64,000 nucleotides of DNA from WTKD01 sp965243525 (GCA_965243525.1 OZ251568.1:1-64000); one strand, 5' to 3'. Positions 1 to 8,177 are shown, numbered from the stretch's first letter. Program-made: numbers and translations. Notes: generated by a model not told the origin, from the letters alone.

Positions 1-695
1 TTTCATTTGTAAAAGCGATTTTTATTGACCCAGGGCATGGAGGGCAAGATCCAGGAGCAAGCGGAAGACTGTCTGACGGACGTGTTTTGAATGAGAAGGA
101 TATTGTTCTCTCAGTAGGGTTAATATTGCAGGAGATGTTGCGATTTCGATTTCCTGACAAAGCAGTGTATATTTCTCGCAACACCGATACCTATGTATCT
201 CTTGAAGAACGAACGGAGCTTGCCAATGATATTGAGCTTGGAAATGGAGAATCAATGTTGTTTATCTCAATCCACGTAAACGCATCGTTGAATAAAGAGG
301 CACAGGGGTTCGAAGTGTGGTATCTTCCGCCAGAGATCGAAAGAGATAATCTTGTTCCTGAGCAAATACTGTTTGATCTCGAAGAGGATACTGCAGGAAT
401 TCTTAGCAGGCTCAAGGATGAAGAAGTAAGCATAGAAAGTGTCCTTTTCGCGCAGAACATTCTGAATCACATGGATACACGTATCGGGCATATCAGCAAG
501 AACAGAGGACTACGTGAAGAAGCTTGGTACGTCGTACGTAATACCAAAATGCCGGCAATACTTGTCGAACTTGGATTTATTTCTCATTCGCAAGAACGAT
601 TTAATCTTAACAACCCGGATTATCAAAAAATACTTGCTGAGGCATTGTATTCAGGCATTGAATCATATGTAATAAATATTGAAGGCTTGCCATGA
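1..695 (+). CDS. N-acetylmuramoyl-L-alanine amidase (Amidase_3), 5' end missing
   Basis: The reading frame is open from the window edge (first complete codon at base 3), so the start lies upstream. The visible N-terminus carries IDPGHGGQDPGA, the zinc-ligand His motif of Amidase_3 (AmiA/B/C family) enzymes, which cleave the bond between MurNAc and the stem peptide in the periplasm. Later family landmarks are the SIHVNAS segment (second zinc His) and ILVELGFISH near the C-terminus, where the catalytic Glu lies. The stop overlaps the next start (ATGA), so it is translationally coupled to the GerMN gene. An internal ATG at 87 is not the true start because the catalytic motif lies before it. Family assignment is firm; which amidase paralog it is cannot be told. 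Confidence 0.9.
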   Translation, partial: SFVKAIFIDPGHGGQDPGASGRLSDGRVLNEKDIVLSVGLILQEMLRFRFPDKAVYISRNTDTYVSLEERTELANDIELGNGESMLFISIHVNASLNKEAQGFEVWYLPPEIERDNLVPEQILFDLEEDTAGILSRLKDEEVSIESVLFAQNILNHMDTRIGHISKNRGLREEAWYVVRNTKMPAILVELGFISHSQERFNLNNPDYQKILAEALYSGIESYVINIEGLP

Positions 696-1165
696 AGATT
701 CGTATAAAAAAGGAATATTGGTTTTTTATTGTCTTAGTAGCGCTTATCGGTGTGAGTATTGGATTGTACGCCAAGGATTTTTCGTATCGCTTTGCAGATT
801 TTTTGTATATTGATTCTAGCTCCAATCTTTTGTTGGAGCGCCACCGGATAAAACGCGATGATTCTTTGCATAATGAAGTGTCCACCTATGTGCACGAGTA
901 TTTTTTAGGATCGTTTTATCATGGGGTGCTTGATCCAGTGGTTGCTAGTGACGAGGTAAAAGCAGTTATTGTATTTGATGATACCGTGCTTATTGATTTT
1001 TCAAGTGCCATACTCAAGAAAGACATTTCAACAGAAGAATTTGAACACCTCCAGCAATTACTTGTTCGTGGACTAAAACGCACCTATTTGATAGGCTTTA
1101 CTGTTCGTTTTCTGCTAGAGGGCAATGAATTTATGAGTATGCAAACAAGTTTTGTGAACAATTAA
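692..1165 (+). CDS. GerMN domain membrane-anchored protein
   Basis: This is a 157-aa protein with an N-terminal hydrophobic segment (about residues 9-27) that acts as a membrane anchor or uncleaved signal. A compact alpha/beta domain follows and resembles GerMN (sporulation/spore germination GerM-like) domains: VKAVIVFDDTVLIDFSSA, then a helix with QLLVRGL and FTVRFLLEGNEF. GerMN proteins in non-sporulating bacteria are often found beside amidases and are thought to act at the cell wall. The 4-bp overlap with the amidase gene supports a shared cell-wall role, but the biochemical function is unknown. No clear lipobox is present. Confidence 0.7.
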   Translation: MKIRIKKEYWFFIVLVALIGVSIGLYAKDFSYRFADFLYIDSSSNLLLERHRIKRDDSLHNEVSTYVHEYFLGSFYHGVLDPVVASDEVKAVIVFDDTVLIDFSSAILKKDISTEEFEHLQQLLVRGLKRTYLIGFTVRFLLEGNEFMSMQTSFVNN

Positions 1166-1191
1166 ATTTTAAGACACCAAGAGACCGATAG
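1163..1191 (+). promoter_or_regulatory. Possible sigma28-like promoter of flaA
   Basis: TAAATTTT (1163-1170) and ACCGATAG (1184-1191) resemble the FliA/sigma28 -35 and -10 elements (TAAAGTTT and GCCGATAA). The spacer is 13 nt instead of the usual 11, so the match is imperfect. It lies 34 nt before the flaA start codon. Confidence 0.35.
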
Positions 1192-1224
1192 TATGAATAA
1201 GATGACTTCTCAAGGAGAGAGAAT

Positions 1225-2232
1225 ATGAAAAAATTGCTATGTTTTCTATGTGTATTTTTTGTAATGGTTGCATTTGTCCATGCAGAGGATGCACTTTTAA
1301 TTGACTTTTCGTTACTTTTACCTGATTATCCTGCGGATGATCCTACGCTACACGAGCGAACAATTCTTGATTATTCGTTTTTGGCAGGTACTAATTACAC
1401 AGATGAACAAAAACGAGAGATGAAGACGTCGTTGGCATTGGATGAATGGGTTGTCAAACTCAATTCGTCAGCAGACTCTCGGTTTGCAGATGCAGTAAGT
1501 TATGTAAGGCCCGCAGTAGTGAATCAGAATTCTCCGCTGTATCCTGGAGATACAGTATTGGGTATTCGTACATCGTTTCCTACTGAACCCTATAATGCAT
1601 ATATTACAATTCGGCCACCATTCGAGATTCTTGCGCATGCAGACCGCGACGAATTACAGCCAGATGGTTCACTTATCATTCCAGCAGAAGAAGAAGGTGC
1701 GGGAAGAAAGTTTGATTCTCTTGGCGTGGTGAAAAATGTTGGATTGCTGCGTTCGCTTTCAGTTTCAGTATACGGTCTGAACTATCCTCACAAGCTTTCA
1801 GTGCTTATTGAAGATACCGATGGTGTTGAACAGGAAATATCATTAGGGAATATGGAGTTTGAAGGATGGGATGAACTTACATGGGATAACCCGAATTACA
1901 TCGATGATGTGAAAAAGCGTGATCTTCGAGTACGCCCGCTCTATCCTATATCACTTCCCTTTGTTCGCCTGCTTGGCATGCGTATATATCGCAATGGTAC
2001 GCAAGTTGGTGGAGACTTCATTGGCTATGTTAAAGATATAAAAGCAACCTATGACAAGGCTCGCGAGCAGTTTGAAGAGAATATCAACAATGAACAGGTG
2101 TGGGGAATTTTGCGTGAACGAGCTGAACAAGACAGAGTAACAGAATTACAAGGAATTGGAAAGCTTGAAATACTCCGCTATATCGAGCGCATAAAGAAAC
2201 ATGTTGTGCAAGATTTAGAGGGTATAGAATAA
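1225..2232 (+). CDS. flaA: Flagellar filament outer layer (sheath) protein FlaA
   Basis: This 335-aa protein has a classical signal peptide (residues 1-20, ending FVHA before Glu-Asp), as expected for FlaA, which is exported to the periplasm by Sec and coats the periplasmic flagellar filament in spirochaetes. The body contains the FlaA landmarks GVVKNVGLLRSLSVSVYGLNY and a C-terminal FIGYVKDIKATYDKA segment. The start is set by an AAGGAGAG Shine-Dalgarno. The gene is followed by a hairpin/T-tract terminator and then the chemotaxis operon, the flaA-cheA order known from Borrelia and Treponema. Identification is confident; paralog number (FlaA1/FlaA2) is not decided. Confidence 0.9.
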   Translation: MKKLLCFLCVFFVMVAFVHAEDALLIDFSLLLPDYPADDPTLHERTILDYSFLAGTNYTDEQKREMKTSLALDEWVVKLNSSADSRFADAVSYVRPAVVNQNSPLYPGDTVLGIRTSFPTEPYNAYITIRPPFEILAHADRDELQPDGSLIIPAEEEGAGRKFDSLGVVKNVGLLRSLSVSVYGLNYPHKLSVLIEDTDGVEQEISLGNMEFEGWDELTWDNPNYIDDVKKRDLRVRPLYPISLPFVRLLGMRIYRNGTQVGGDFIGYVKDIKATYDKAREQFEENINNEQVWGILRERAEQDRVTELQGIGKLEILRYIERIKKHVVQDLEGIE

Positions 2233-2244
2233 AGATCAAGTAGT

Positions 2245-2260
2245 TAGCTGACACCAGCTA
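2245..2260 (+). other. Short inverted repeat after flaA
   Basis: TAGCTG-acac-CAGCTA forms a perfect 6-bp stem just downstream of the flaA stop and upstream of the T-tract terminator. It may stabilise the flaA mRNA end or be part of a two-hairpin terminator. Confidence 0.45.
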
Positions 2261-2278
2261 ATACATGGAATTTGATAG

Positions 2279-2307
2279 AGGAGCTCAGTGATGGGCTCCT
2301 TTTTTTA
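2279..2307 (+). terminator. Rho-independent terminator of flaA
   Basis: AGGAGC (2279-2284) pairs with GCTCCT (2295-2300) across a 10-nt loop and is followed directly by seven T residues (2301-2307). It separates flaA from the cheA operon, so the chemotaxis genes need their own promoter. Confidence 0.8.
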
Positions 2308-2353
2308 TTGTCATTCCAATCCATTCGGTGTGATTTTCAAAGTTAGATAGGGT

Positions 2354-2381
2354 TTGCACAATAAGGAAAATGTAGTATTAT
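2354..2381 (+). promoter_or_regulatory. Probable sigma70 promoter of the cheA operon
   Basis: TTGCAC (2354-2359), a 16-nt spacer and TATTAT (2376-2381) lie immediately before the ATG at 2390. A transcript from it would begin within a few bases of that ATG. An alternative TTG start codon at 2354 coincides with the -35 hexamer, which argues that the TTG is not used for translation. Confidence 0.45.
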
Positions 2382-2389
2382 TATACTTA

Positions 2390-4936
2390 ATGGAGATACT
2401 AGACTCTAGACAGGTTAAAGACGGCATTACAGAAATATACGATAACCTCCAGAAAGTTGAATCTGATGTTTTTGAACATATTCTATATGGTGAATTAGAT
2501 CCCTATCTTGATGAGCTGTTGGGATACCTACATACCATTAAGGGGGTTGCAGCGAGTTGTGGACTACGGGATGTCATGCAAATTCTTCATGAACAAGAAA
2601 AGAATTTAAAAACGATAGCCTTACAATATGATCCATCTAATAATAGAATGCCATCCACCAAAAAATTTGAAGAACTTCTTGATGCTGTTCGTGAGATCCA
2701 TACTATTTTGGCGGAAACCGACATTAGTCGTATAGGACAAGAAGAATATTCTGAAGACAGAGAACCGGTGTATACCTATGTGTGTCGAGTTGTTCACTCA
2801 ATTGCTTCACAGTACCTCGCTGAAATTGAAGTTCTTGAAGTTTTTTCTCAGCGTGATATTGAATATAGAGATTGTCGATCATCCGTTGCTGAGGATGGAT
2901 ATCTTGTTGAAGTCGATATGCCGCAGCTAATACCACCTGCACAATTGACTATCTGCATGCAGAGCAAAGATTGCATTATAGGCATTAGGGAACAAAAACA
3001 GGATACCGAACATACAGAACAAAAACCAAAAACGCAGAAAAAGCCTAAAACAGGTGCACAATCAAAAACTTCTTTGTCTGAATCGTCGAAAATATCACTC
3101 CCTGATTCAACTCTGCAGATAGAGGATAGGCATAATATTTCTGTGCTCCTTGATGATTTTATTCAATTTGAACAGAACCTTTATACTCTTCACCATGCTG
3201 TAGACAATCAAAATGCTGTTATGCAGGATATGGCCTCGCAGTTAGGTATCGTCGAGGATGGATTTTCTTTTAGAAATGCTGAGGGATTTTCTCGAGAATT
3301 GGTCACTCAGAATACGTTTTACAGTGAACTCCTAAAGAAAATTAAGACCGATATATACAACAATATATTTGAACAATCACATATAATGCATCAAAATTTG
3401 TTTTTTCTATCACGACTGAAACAGGCATTGGTAAACGAGCAGATGATCGACTTGGCGTCTGTTTTCAAAGGGTTCAGATCATATATCTACACAGTGGCAA
3501 AGCAACTGAATAAGAAAGTTAAATATGTCTATGAAGATCAAGATATCTCTATTGATAGACAATTGGTTCGTTCCGTGGCAGCATTGCTTTCACATTGTAT
3601 TCGAAATTCGCTTGATCATGGCATTGAAACAACACCTGTACGTAAAAAACTAAACAAGCCAGAAGAGGCTACAATCACCATCCGTGCGGAACAATCCTCA
3701 AAGGTGGTGAAGATCTCTATAACTGACGATGGGGGCGGACTGAATATTCCAAAAATAATGAAAAAAGGTGTTGAACTTGGCTTGTTGGAAGAGGGAAAGG
3801 AATATTCTGACGAAGAGATAGCAAATTTAATATTTCTTCCTAAGTTTTCAACCAGTAAAAAACATACAGAATTTTCTGGACTAGGAGTTGGATTAAGTGC
3901 ATTACAGGAGGGAGTGCAGGGATTTGGCGGCGTTGTTTCGGTTTCATATGAAAAGAATACGTTTACTACGTTTACAATGGTCATTCCAATTAGTTTGAAT
4001 CTGCATACTGATTACATTGTTTTAGATAACGAATGCTATTTTGCCATTCCTGCATTTCATGTTGAAAAAATAGAATACTGCGATGCTGAGACAGATACTT
4101 GTTTTCCAAAATTGCAAGCCTTAGTCGGTGCTGAATGCCTTGAAACAGATAAAAATATTGCAATCTCCGTTAAATCTGATGATATACAGAGTACAACATT
4201 TTGTGTAAATCGATTGATTGGCCTCCATACTGTTTCAGTGTTTCCGGCTTTGTTTCCAGTCAGGACGTGCATTCAGGCGCTTACCATAACGAATAGAGGG
4301 AATGTTTGCTTTGTGCTCAATGCAAAGGAGCTTTTCTTTCAAAAGTCTCTTCCTGGGGCGCATGTTTCAGAAAACATGATTCCAGAACTAAATAACCTTC
4401 CAGAAGGATTGAGGCAAGAATTACTTCATCAAACGATACTTGAGTGTCGGTTGCAATCGATGCGGATAGGATTTCCTGTGTCGCTTGTGGTGGAGACCTA
4501 TATGTCTACAGAATTGTCCAAACTCCCAGTGCAGGTTCCTCATGTTGAAGGGATTGCCTTGGTACACGGACGACCAATCCCGGTTTGGAATATAGAATTA
4601 CAGGTTGTTTCAGGTAATGGTGATATACCTTGTTCTGACTCAAAACAAGAAGATAAAACTACAAATGTACAGAATGAGGCTTTTGGTACCAGGTATATTA
4701 TTGTTATTCAGTTTGAAAAGTATAGTATTGGCATGCTCGTTGATGAAGTTATAGGAACTATCCGATTAAAAGAATACGATTATTCTTCGGCATACAGTGC
4801 TGATAACCTGCAAACAACGCCGTCAATTATAGATATTGTGCAACAGGCAGAGTCACCCGAGCAACCTCTATTGATTATGCATCCGCAGAATTATGTTGTG
4901 TCTATTCTCTTGCACTGTAATGAAAATCATGGATAA
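2390..4936 (+). CDS. cheA: Chemotaxis histidine kinase CheA with extra C-terminal CheW-like domain
   Basis: This 848-aa kinase phosphorylates CheY in response to chemoreceptors. The P1/Hpt domain has the phospho-acceptor box HTIKGVAASCG (His about residue 48 from this start). A low-complexity linker rich in K/Q/T (about 205-245) is followed by dimerisation helices. The HATPase domain has the N-box HCIRNSLDHGIE, DDGGGLN and GLGVGLSAL. Two CheW/P5-like modules then follow: a divergent one (about 535-660) and a second (about 675-848) with VEGIALVHGRPIPVWNI and IGMLVDEVIG. No free cheW is seen between cheA and cheX, where Borrelia has one. The start is chosen at ATG 2390; the frame extends to a TTG at 2354, which overlaps a promoter -35 element. 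Confidence 0.88.
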   Translation: MEILDSRQVKDGITEIYDNLQKVESDVFEHILYGELDPYLDELLGYLHTIKGVAASCGLRDVMQILHEQEKNLKTIALQYDPSNNRMPSTKKFEELLDAVREIHTILAETDISRIGQEEYSEDREPVYTYVCRVVHSIASQYLAEIEVLEVFSQRDIEYRDCRSSVAEDGYLVEVDMPQLIPPAQLTICMQSKDCIIGIREQKQDTEHTEQKPKTQKKPKTGAQSKTSLSESSKISLPDSTLQIEDRHNISVLLDDFIQFEQNLYTLHHAVDNQNAVMQDMASQLGIVEDGFSFRNAEGFSRELVTQNTFYSELLKKIKTDIYNNIFEQSHIMHQNLFFLSRLKQALVNEQMIDLASVFKGFRSYIYTVAKQLNKKVKYVYEDQDISIDRQLVRSVAALLSHCIRNSLDHGIETTPVRKKLNKPEEATITIRAEQSSKVVKISITDDGGGLNIPKIMKKGVELGLLEEGKEYSDEEIANLIFLPKFSTSKKHTEFSGLGVGLSALQEGVQGFGGVVSVSYEKNTFTTFTMVIPISLNLHTDYIVLDNECYFAIPAFHVEKIEYCDAETDTCFPKLQALVGAECLETDKNIAISVKSDDIQSTTFCVNRLIGLHTVSVFPALFPVRTCIQALTITNRGNVCFVLNAKELFFQKSLPGAHVSENMIPELNNLPEGLRQELLHQTILECRLQSMRIGFPVSLVVETYMSTELSKLPVQVPHVEGIALVHGRPIPVWNIELQVVSGNGDIPCSDSKQEDKTTNVQNEAFGTRYIIVIQFEKYSIGMLVDEVIGTIRLKEYDYSSAYSADNLQTTPSIIDIVQQAESPEQPLLIMHPQNYVVSILLHCNENHG

Positions 4937-4947
4937 GAGTTGATTAA

Positions 4948-5451
4948 ATGCCGAAATTGAATACAGTGAGAGCAATTTATTTAAACCCATTTATTGAAGC
5001 TTCTTGCAATGTGTTGAAAGAAGTTTTGAATCTCAATCTTTCTCGTGGAAAGTTAAATCTTCATTCTGGAGATATCGATTGCAAAGGAGCAGCAATCATT
5101 ATTCAGTTCTCAGGAGATCTAGAGGGCAGGTTAATTATGATTATGTCAGAAGAAACTGCAATAAAGATTGCTTCGCGTATGTTAGAAAACATAGAGATGG
5201 ATGCGATTTCGGTACTTGATGACCTCGGAAAGGCAAGCATTACTGAAATGGCAAACATGATTACTGGACGATCAATCACAAAATTAAGTCGCCTTGGTTT
5301 TAATATAAATTTGAATCCACCCACGTTGGTATTCGGTGTTGGTAATTCGGTTGTTGAAGCACATGCTTCCCCGCATTTATATGTTCCACTTACCCTTAAT
5401 ATAGGGTTTATTGAATTGCATATTGCTGTTCGTGAAGGGAGTCTCCAATAA
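4948..5451 (+). CDS. cheX: CheY-P phosphatase CheX
   Basis: This 167-aa protein is of the CheC/CheX/FliY class. The catalytic ExxN motif is visible in SITEMANMITGRS (Glu100, Asn103), and the protein is of CheX length with a single such helix. CheX removes the phosphate from CheY-P and is the main phosphatase of spirochaete chemotaxis, which lacks CheZ. It lies 11 bp after cheA and 2 bp before cheY, so all three are co-transcribed. A CheC-like role is less likely because CheC carries two catalytic helices. Confidence 0.88.
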   Translation: MPKLNTVRAIYLNPFIEASCNVLKEVLNLNLSRGKLNLHSGDIDCKGAAIIIQFSGDLEGRLIMIMSEETAIKIASRMLENIEMDAISVLDDLGKASITEMANMITGRSITKLSRLGFNINLNPPTLVFGVGNSVVEAHASPHLYVPLTLNIGFIELHIAVREGSLQ

Positions 5452-5453
5452 TT

Positions 5454-5870
5454 ATGAGTGAAGAAACATTGATATCAAAAGATCAGATTATTATTGCAGA
5501 TGATTCTGCATTTATTCTGCAGCAATTGTCTCAAATTTTTGTAGCACAAGGGTATAGTATTGCAAACACTGCCTCGAATGGACAAGAAGCAGTCGAAAGC
5601 TATACACAGTACCATCCCCACGTAAAATTCGTTACCTTGGATATTACGATGCCGGTTATGGATGGTATTACTGCTCTTGAGAAAATTCTCCAGATAGATC
5701 CACATGCTATAGTGATTATGATTAGTTCCTTGGGCACTGAAGCATTAGTTAAAAAATCCTTGCTTATCGGTGCGCGTGGATACATTTTAAAACCACTTAA
5801 TAAAAACAAAGTGCTCGAACGTGTCTCGCAGATCATTGCAGAAGCCGACAAAAATCCCACAACACAGTAG
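5454..5870 (+). CDS. cheY: Chemotaxis response regulator CheY
   Basis: This single receiver domain of 138 aa has Asp16/Asp17 (IIIADDSAF), the phospho-acceptor Asp63 (VTLDITMPVMDG), Ser91 in ISSLG and Lys113 in ILKPL. All residues for phosphorylation and switching are present. There is no output domain, so it should bind the flagellar motor directly after phosphorylation by CheA. It is the last gene of the cheA-cheX-cheY operon. Confidence 0.92.
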   Translation: MSEETLISKDQIIIADDSAFILQQLSQIFVAQGYSIANTASNGQEAVESYTQYHPHVKFVTLDITMPVMDGITALEKILQIDPHAIVIMISSLGTEALVKKSLLIGARGYILKPLNKNKVLERVSQIIAEADKNPTTQ

Positions 5871-6089
5871 GTGTTGCGACAAACTTCTGCCTAGACATAC
5901 GTATATCTTATGTGCCTTTAGGAATCAATTCCTGTTTCGACGAGCTGACCAAGTACCCGTAACAGAGATATCTCTCTTGTTCACGTGCGTCATTGATCTA
6001 CTTTTGCGCACACTACACCTCTTGCTAGCTGATTTAATTGCTAAGCTATCCCGTGCAGCTTTGCACAATGAAACTTGAACTACTCGCTA
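5871..6089. other. Intergenic gap between cheY and the HTH gene
   Basis: This 219-bp convergent gap holds no convincing gene. AGGAA-tcaa-TTCCT (5920-5933) is a small inverted repeat followed by gtttc, possibly a weak cheY terminator. Nothing else stands out. Confidence 0.4.
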
Positions 6090-6308
6090 CTATAGCGATT
6101 TAATTTTTCTTCCTCTTCGGGCAATTGAAGCACGCTGAACCGCTGCAAGAATTGGTATAGCTTCCTCTGCAATGCTATATTTTTCATCTTTCACAACAAG
6201 AGTAGTGTGCTCCGGATGATATTTCCTCAACTTACGCAAGCGCTCATAAGCAGCTTGGCGCGATATTGCTTCACGTTCAGCGTATTGCTGTACAGTTAGA
6301 CGATTCAT
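6090..6308 (-). CDS. Small helix-turn-helix protein
   Basis: This 72-aa basic protein begins MNRLTVQQYAEREAISRQAAYERLRKLRK, the look of a short HTH of the excisionase/MerR-N-terminal kind (LTVQQYAE...SRQAAYERL). A wing-like segment follows, with a basic tail RRGRKIKSL. An AAGGAG Shine-Dalgarno lies 12 nt before the ATG. It stands alone, convergent with cheY and downstream of the DHFR-like gene on the same strand. Its targets are unknown; it could be a small chromosomal regulator or a leftover of a mobile element, but no integrase is nearby. Confidence 0.6.
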   Translation of the reverse strand: MNRLTVQQYAEREAISRQAAYERLRKLRKYHPEHTTLVVKDEKYSIAEEAIPILAAVQRASIARRGRKIKSL

Positions 6309-6389
6309 AATCTCAACTTACTCCTTCCGTTCAATAAATTATAAAACATTTTTAGAGACGTGTTAAGTTCTTTAGTATTATATATATAT

Positions 6390-6932
6390 CTATTTGTATA
6401 ATTTTATGTATTGAGACTGCATAATATCTCCTAAATCTACATTATCATGCAATAACCACTCGGTATTATTGGAGTTTGGGCCGATCCAGCGTATTCCTGA
6501 CCCCAATGTACAAGGAAGGACGGTGATGATAAGTTCATCAATAAGGTTTAATTCCATCAACGTGCTTGCAAGAATTCCACCGCCAACCAACCACATGCGG
6601 CCAGTAAAGTGTTCTTTTTCAGAATTGAGCATCAGCAAATCATTTGGATGCAAAACAGAAAGTTGTGGCTCTTCAAGTTTCAGATGAATATCACTAGAAA
6701 CAACGTAACCGTGTTTTTCGGGATAGGGATAACTACCCATTGATTTTATGGCTTCGTATGTTTTTCTCCCCATAATGAGCGAGTTAACGGTCTTGTAATA
6801 TGTGTGATATGCATACGGACTATCTTTGAATGATTCTTCACTGGCATAGGTGTCTAACCAGTCTAATTCCCCATTTGCGGCAGCAATATACCCATCAATA
6901 CTCATTGCAAAGTAGTACGAAAGAACGCTCAT
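6390..6932 (-). CDS. Dihydrofolate reductase-like protein (RibD C-terminal family)
   Basis: This 180-aa protein of the YwjB/YyaP type has the N-terminal SYYFAMSIDGYIA, the SLIMGRKTYEAI motif (NADPH-binding region) and MWLVGGGILASTLM, followed by DELIITVLPCTLGSGIRWIG. This is the DHFR/RibD-C fold. Members are NADPH-dependent reductases of mostly unknown substrate and are not the essential folA. A GAGG Shine-Dalgarno lies 7 nt before the ATG. It is transcribed alone or with the downstream HTH gene, about 80 bp away. Confidence 0.8.
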   Translation of the reverse strand: MSVLSYYFAMSIDGYIAAANGELDWLDTYASEESFKDSPYAYHTYYKTVNSLIMGRKTYEAIKSMGSYPYPEKHGYVVSSDIHLKLEEPQLSVLHPNDLLMLNSEKEHFTGRMWLVGGGILASTLMELNLIDELIITVLPCTLGSGIRWIGPNSNNTEWLLHDNVDLGDIMQSQYIKLYK

Positions 6933-7098
6933 CTATACCTCATTTATATATTGGACATTTTAGAATAAACTTAAGTTTTATTATCTTAGTGATTATTATC
7001 CCTACGCAATTACAGATACTTTGGGTATCTCCCACGGTGCCATAGTCATAGCATCTCACAAATCTTCTGCTAATTGCTGAGCCTTGGAGAGTTGTGGC

Positions 7099-7183
7099 TG
7101 CCGAAGGCGGGACTTGAACCCGCACGACGTATAAGGTCAAAGGATTTTAAGTCCTCCGTGTCTACCAATTCCACCACTCCGGC
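7099..7183 (-). tRNA. tRNA-Leu (anticodon UAA)
   Basis: The reverse complement folds as a class II tRNA. The acceptor stem GCCGGAG pairs with CTTCGGC (one G-U), the anticodon loop CTTAAAA gives UAA, there is a long variable arm, and the T-loop is GGTTCAAGTCC. The discriminator is A and the 3' CCA is not encoded. Confidence 0.95.
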
Positions 7184-7191
7184 TATTCGCT

Positions 7192-7220
7192 ATTGTGCAA
7201 AAACATTTTTGTGCGGTCAA
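7192..7220 (-). promoter_or_regulatory. Promoter of tRNA-Leu
   Basis: On the minus strand TTGACC (7215-7220), a 17-nt spacer and CACAAT (7192-7197) lie 8 nt before the mature tRNA 5' end. The spacing is ideal for sigma70. Confidence 0.7.
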
Positions 7221-7247
7221 GTAGAAGATGTATTGTTTTGTATGTTC

Positions 7248-7276
7248 TTGCAAAAATTTTTAACATAGTGTATAGT
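7248..7276 (+). promoter_or_regulatory. Promoter of tRNA-Gly
   Basis: TTGCAA (7248-7253), a 17-nt spacer and TATAGT (7271-7276) lie 10 nt before the tRNA 5' end. The promoter is divergent from that of tRNA-Leu. Confidence 0.7.
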
Positions 7277-7286
7277 ATGCTACTAC

Positions 7287-7358
7287 GCGACCGTCATATA
7301 ATGGCTATTATCTCAGCCTTCCAAGCTGATGATGCCGGTTCGATCCCGGTCGGTCGCT
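7287..7358 (+). tRNA. tRNA-Gly (anticodon UCC)
   Basis: This is a 72-nt cloverleaf. The acceptor stem GCGACCG pairs with CGGTCGC, the anticodon stem TCAGC/GCTGA encloses CTTCCAA (UCC), and the T-arm is CCGGTTCGATCCCGG. The discriminator is T and no 3' CCA is encoded. Confidence 0.95.
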
Positions 7359-7378
7359 AAAGGAATATTGGGGGAATT

Positions 7379-7687
7379 ATGGGAGCTAGAGGGGAACTTT
7401 TTTCAGTTCGCTTTACTGCAGCAAATAAAAGCAGGACATATTTTTTTAACGTAAAAAAGAACAGGAGAGGCGATGTATTTCTTTCACTTGTTGAAAGCAA
7501 GCCTCAGGAAGGGCATAGCTATTTCGAGCGCTTTCAGGTGGTGTTTTTTGAAGAAGACATTGGTGCACTTGAAAAAGCAATCGAAGATGTTATGGTGTTT
7601 TTGAAGGAGAAGGGGATACCCGAAATGTCTGACGGTGAATGGGAGTCAATCCGTAAGATTGAATCTTCCGACGATGCATCTGAGTAG
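7379..7687 (+). CDS. PUR-domain nucleic-acid-binding protein (DUF3276, Bpur-like)
   Basis: This 102-aa protein opens with GELFSVRFTAANKSRTYFFNVKKNRRGDVFLSLVESK and continues to HSYFERFQVVFFEED, the PUR-alpha-like fold of DUF3276. Borrelia Bpur, of the same family, binds ssDNA and RNA and regulates gene expression. The start has a GGGGGA ribosome site. It lies just downstream of tRNA-Gly and may be read from that promoter. Its 3' 98 bp overlap, on the opposite strand, the conserved C-terminus of rnhB, an unusually deep convergent overlap. Family assignment is good; regulon unknown. Confidence 0.82.
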   Translation: MGARGELFSVRFTAANKSRTYFFNVKKNRRGDVFLSLVESKPQEGHSYFERFQVVFFEEDIGALEKAIEDVMVFLKEKGIPEMSDGEWESIRKIESSDDASE

Positions 7688-8177
7688 GATATCCTTTATT
7701 TTTTTCAAAAAGATATAACGGAAACTTAACGGCAAATTCATTCATAATGCTGTCTCTGGCATGTTTTGCCAGAATTGATGCGGCTTGGATCTCAGGCACG
7801 ACGGTGTCGCCTTTTACAACAGTAATGCATGGAACGGGAAGCTCTGGCGGATCGTTTCCGTCAATGAGCGCATAGTCAGGTTGTGGCTTGTTGCTTGTCA
7901 TAAGTTTCTGAGAGAGTTGAGTATAGGCGCGCTGCATGGCAAGCAATGTTGCTCTACGTATATTTATTGCATCAATTTTTTTAGGTGAAACCCAACCAGA
8001 TCCCCATACTACGCCAGCACTTCGCAGGGCATAGACAATTGTCTTTCTTTTGATTGCACTCAGTGATTTTGAATCTTTGATCGGCGGTAATGGTCGATTT
8101 GGAAGAACTACGGCGACAGCTGTGACTGGTCCGGCGAGTGGGCCGCGACCTACTTCATCTATTCCGCAATATACCAT
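7590..8177 (-). CDS. rnhB: Ribonuclease HII
   Basis: This 195-aa enzyme cleaves RNA in RNA/DNA hybrids and single ribonucleotides in DNA. The catalytic acidic residues are visible: Asp7-Glu8 in GIDEVGRGPLAGP, Asp106 in LIDGND and Asp124 in KGDTVVPEIQAASILAK. The typical C-terminal LTPIHRQTFRV is present. It is divergent from smc and overlaps the DUF3276 gene tail-to-tail. No Shine-Dalgarno is evident before the ATG. Confidence 0.95.
   Translation of the reverse strand: MVYCGIDEVGRGPLAGPVTAVAVVLPNRPLPPIKDSKSLSAIKRKTIVYALRSAGVVWGSGWVSPKKIDAINIRRATLLAMQRAYTQLSQKLMTSNKPQPDYALIDGNDPPELPVPCITVVKGDTVVPEIQAASILAKHARDSIMNEFAVKFPLYLFEKNKGYPTQMHRRKIQSYGLTPIHRQTFRVSPSPSKTP

Noticed and set aside
5821..6078. 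85-codon frame at the 3' end of cheY
   Set aside because: Overlaps cheY out of frame and continues into non-coding sequence; no start signal.
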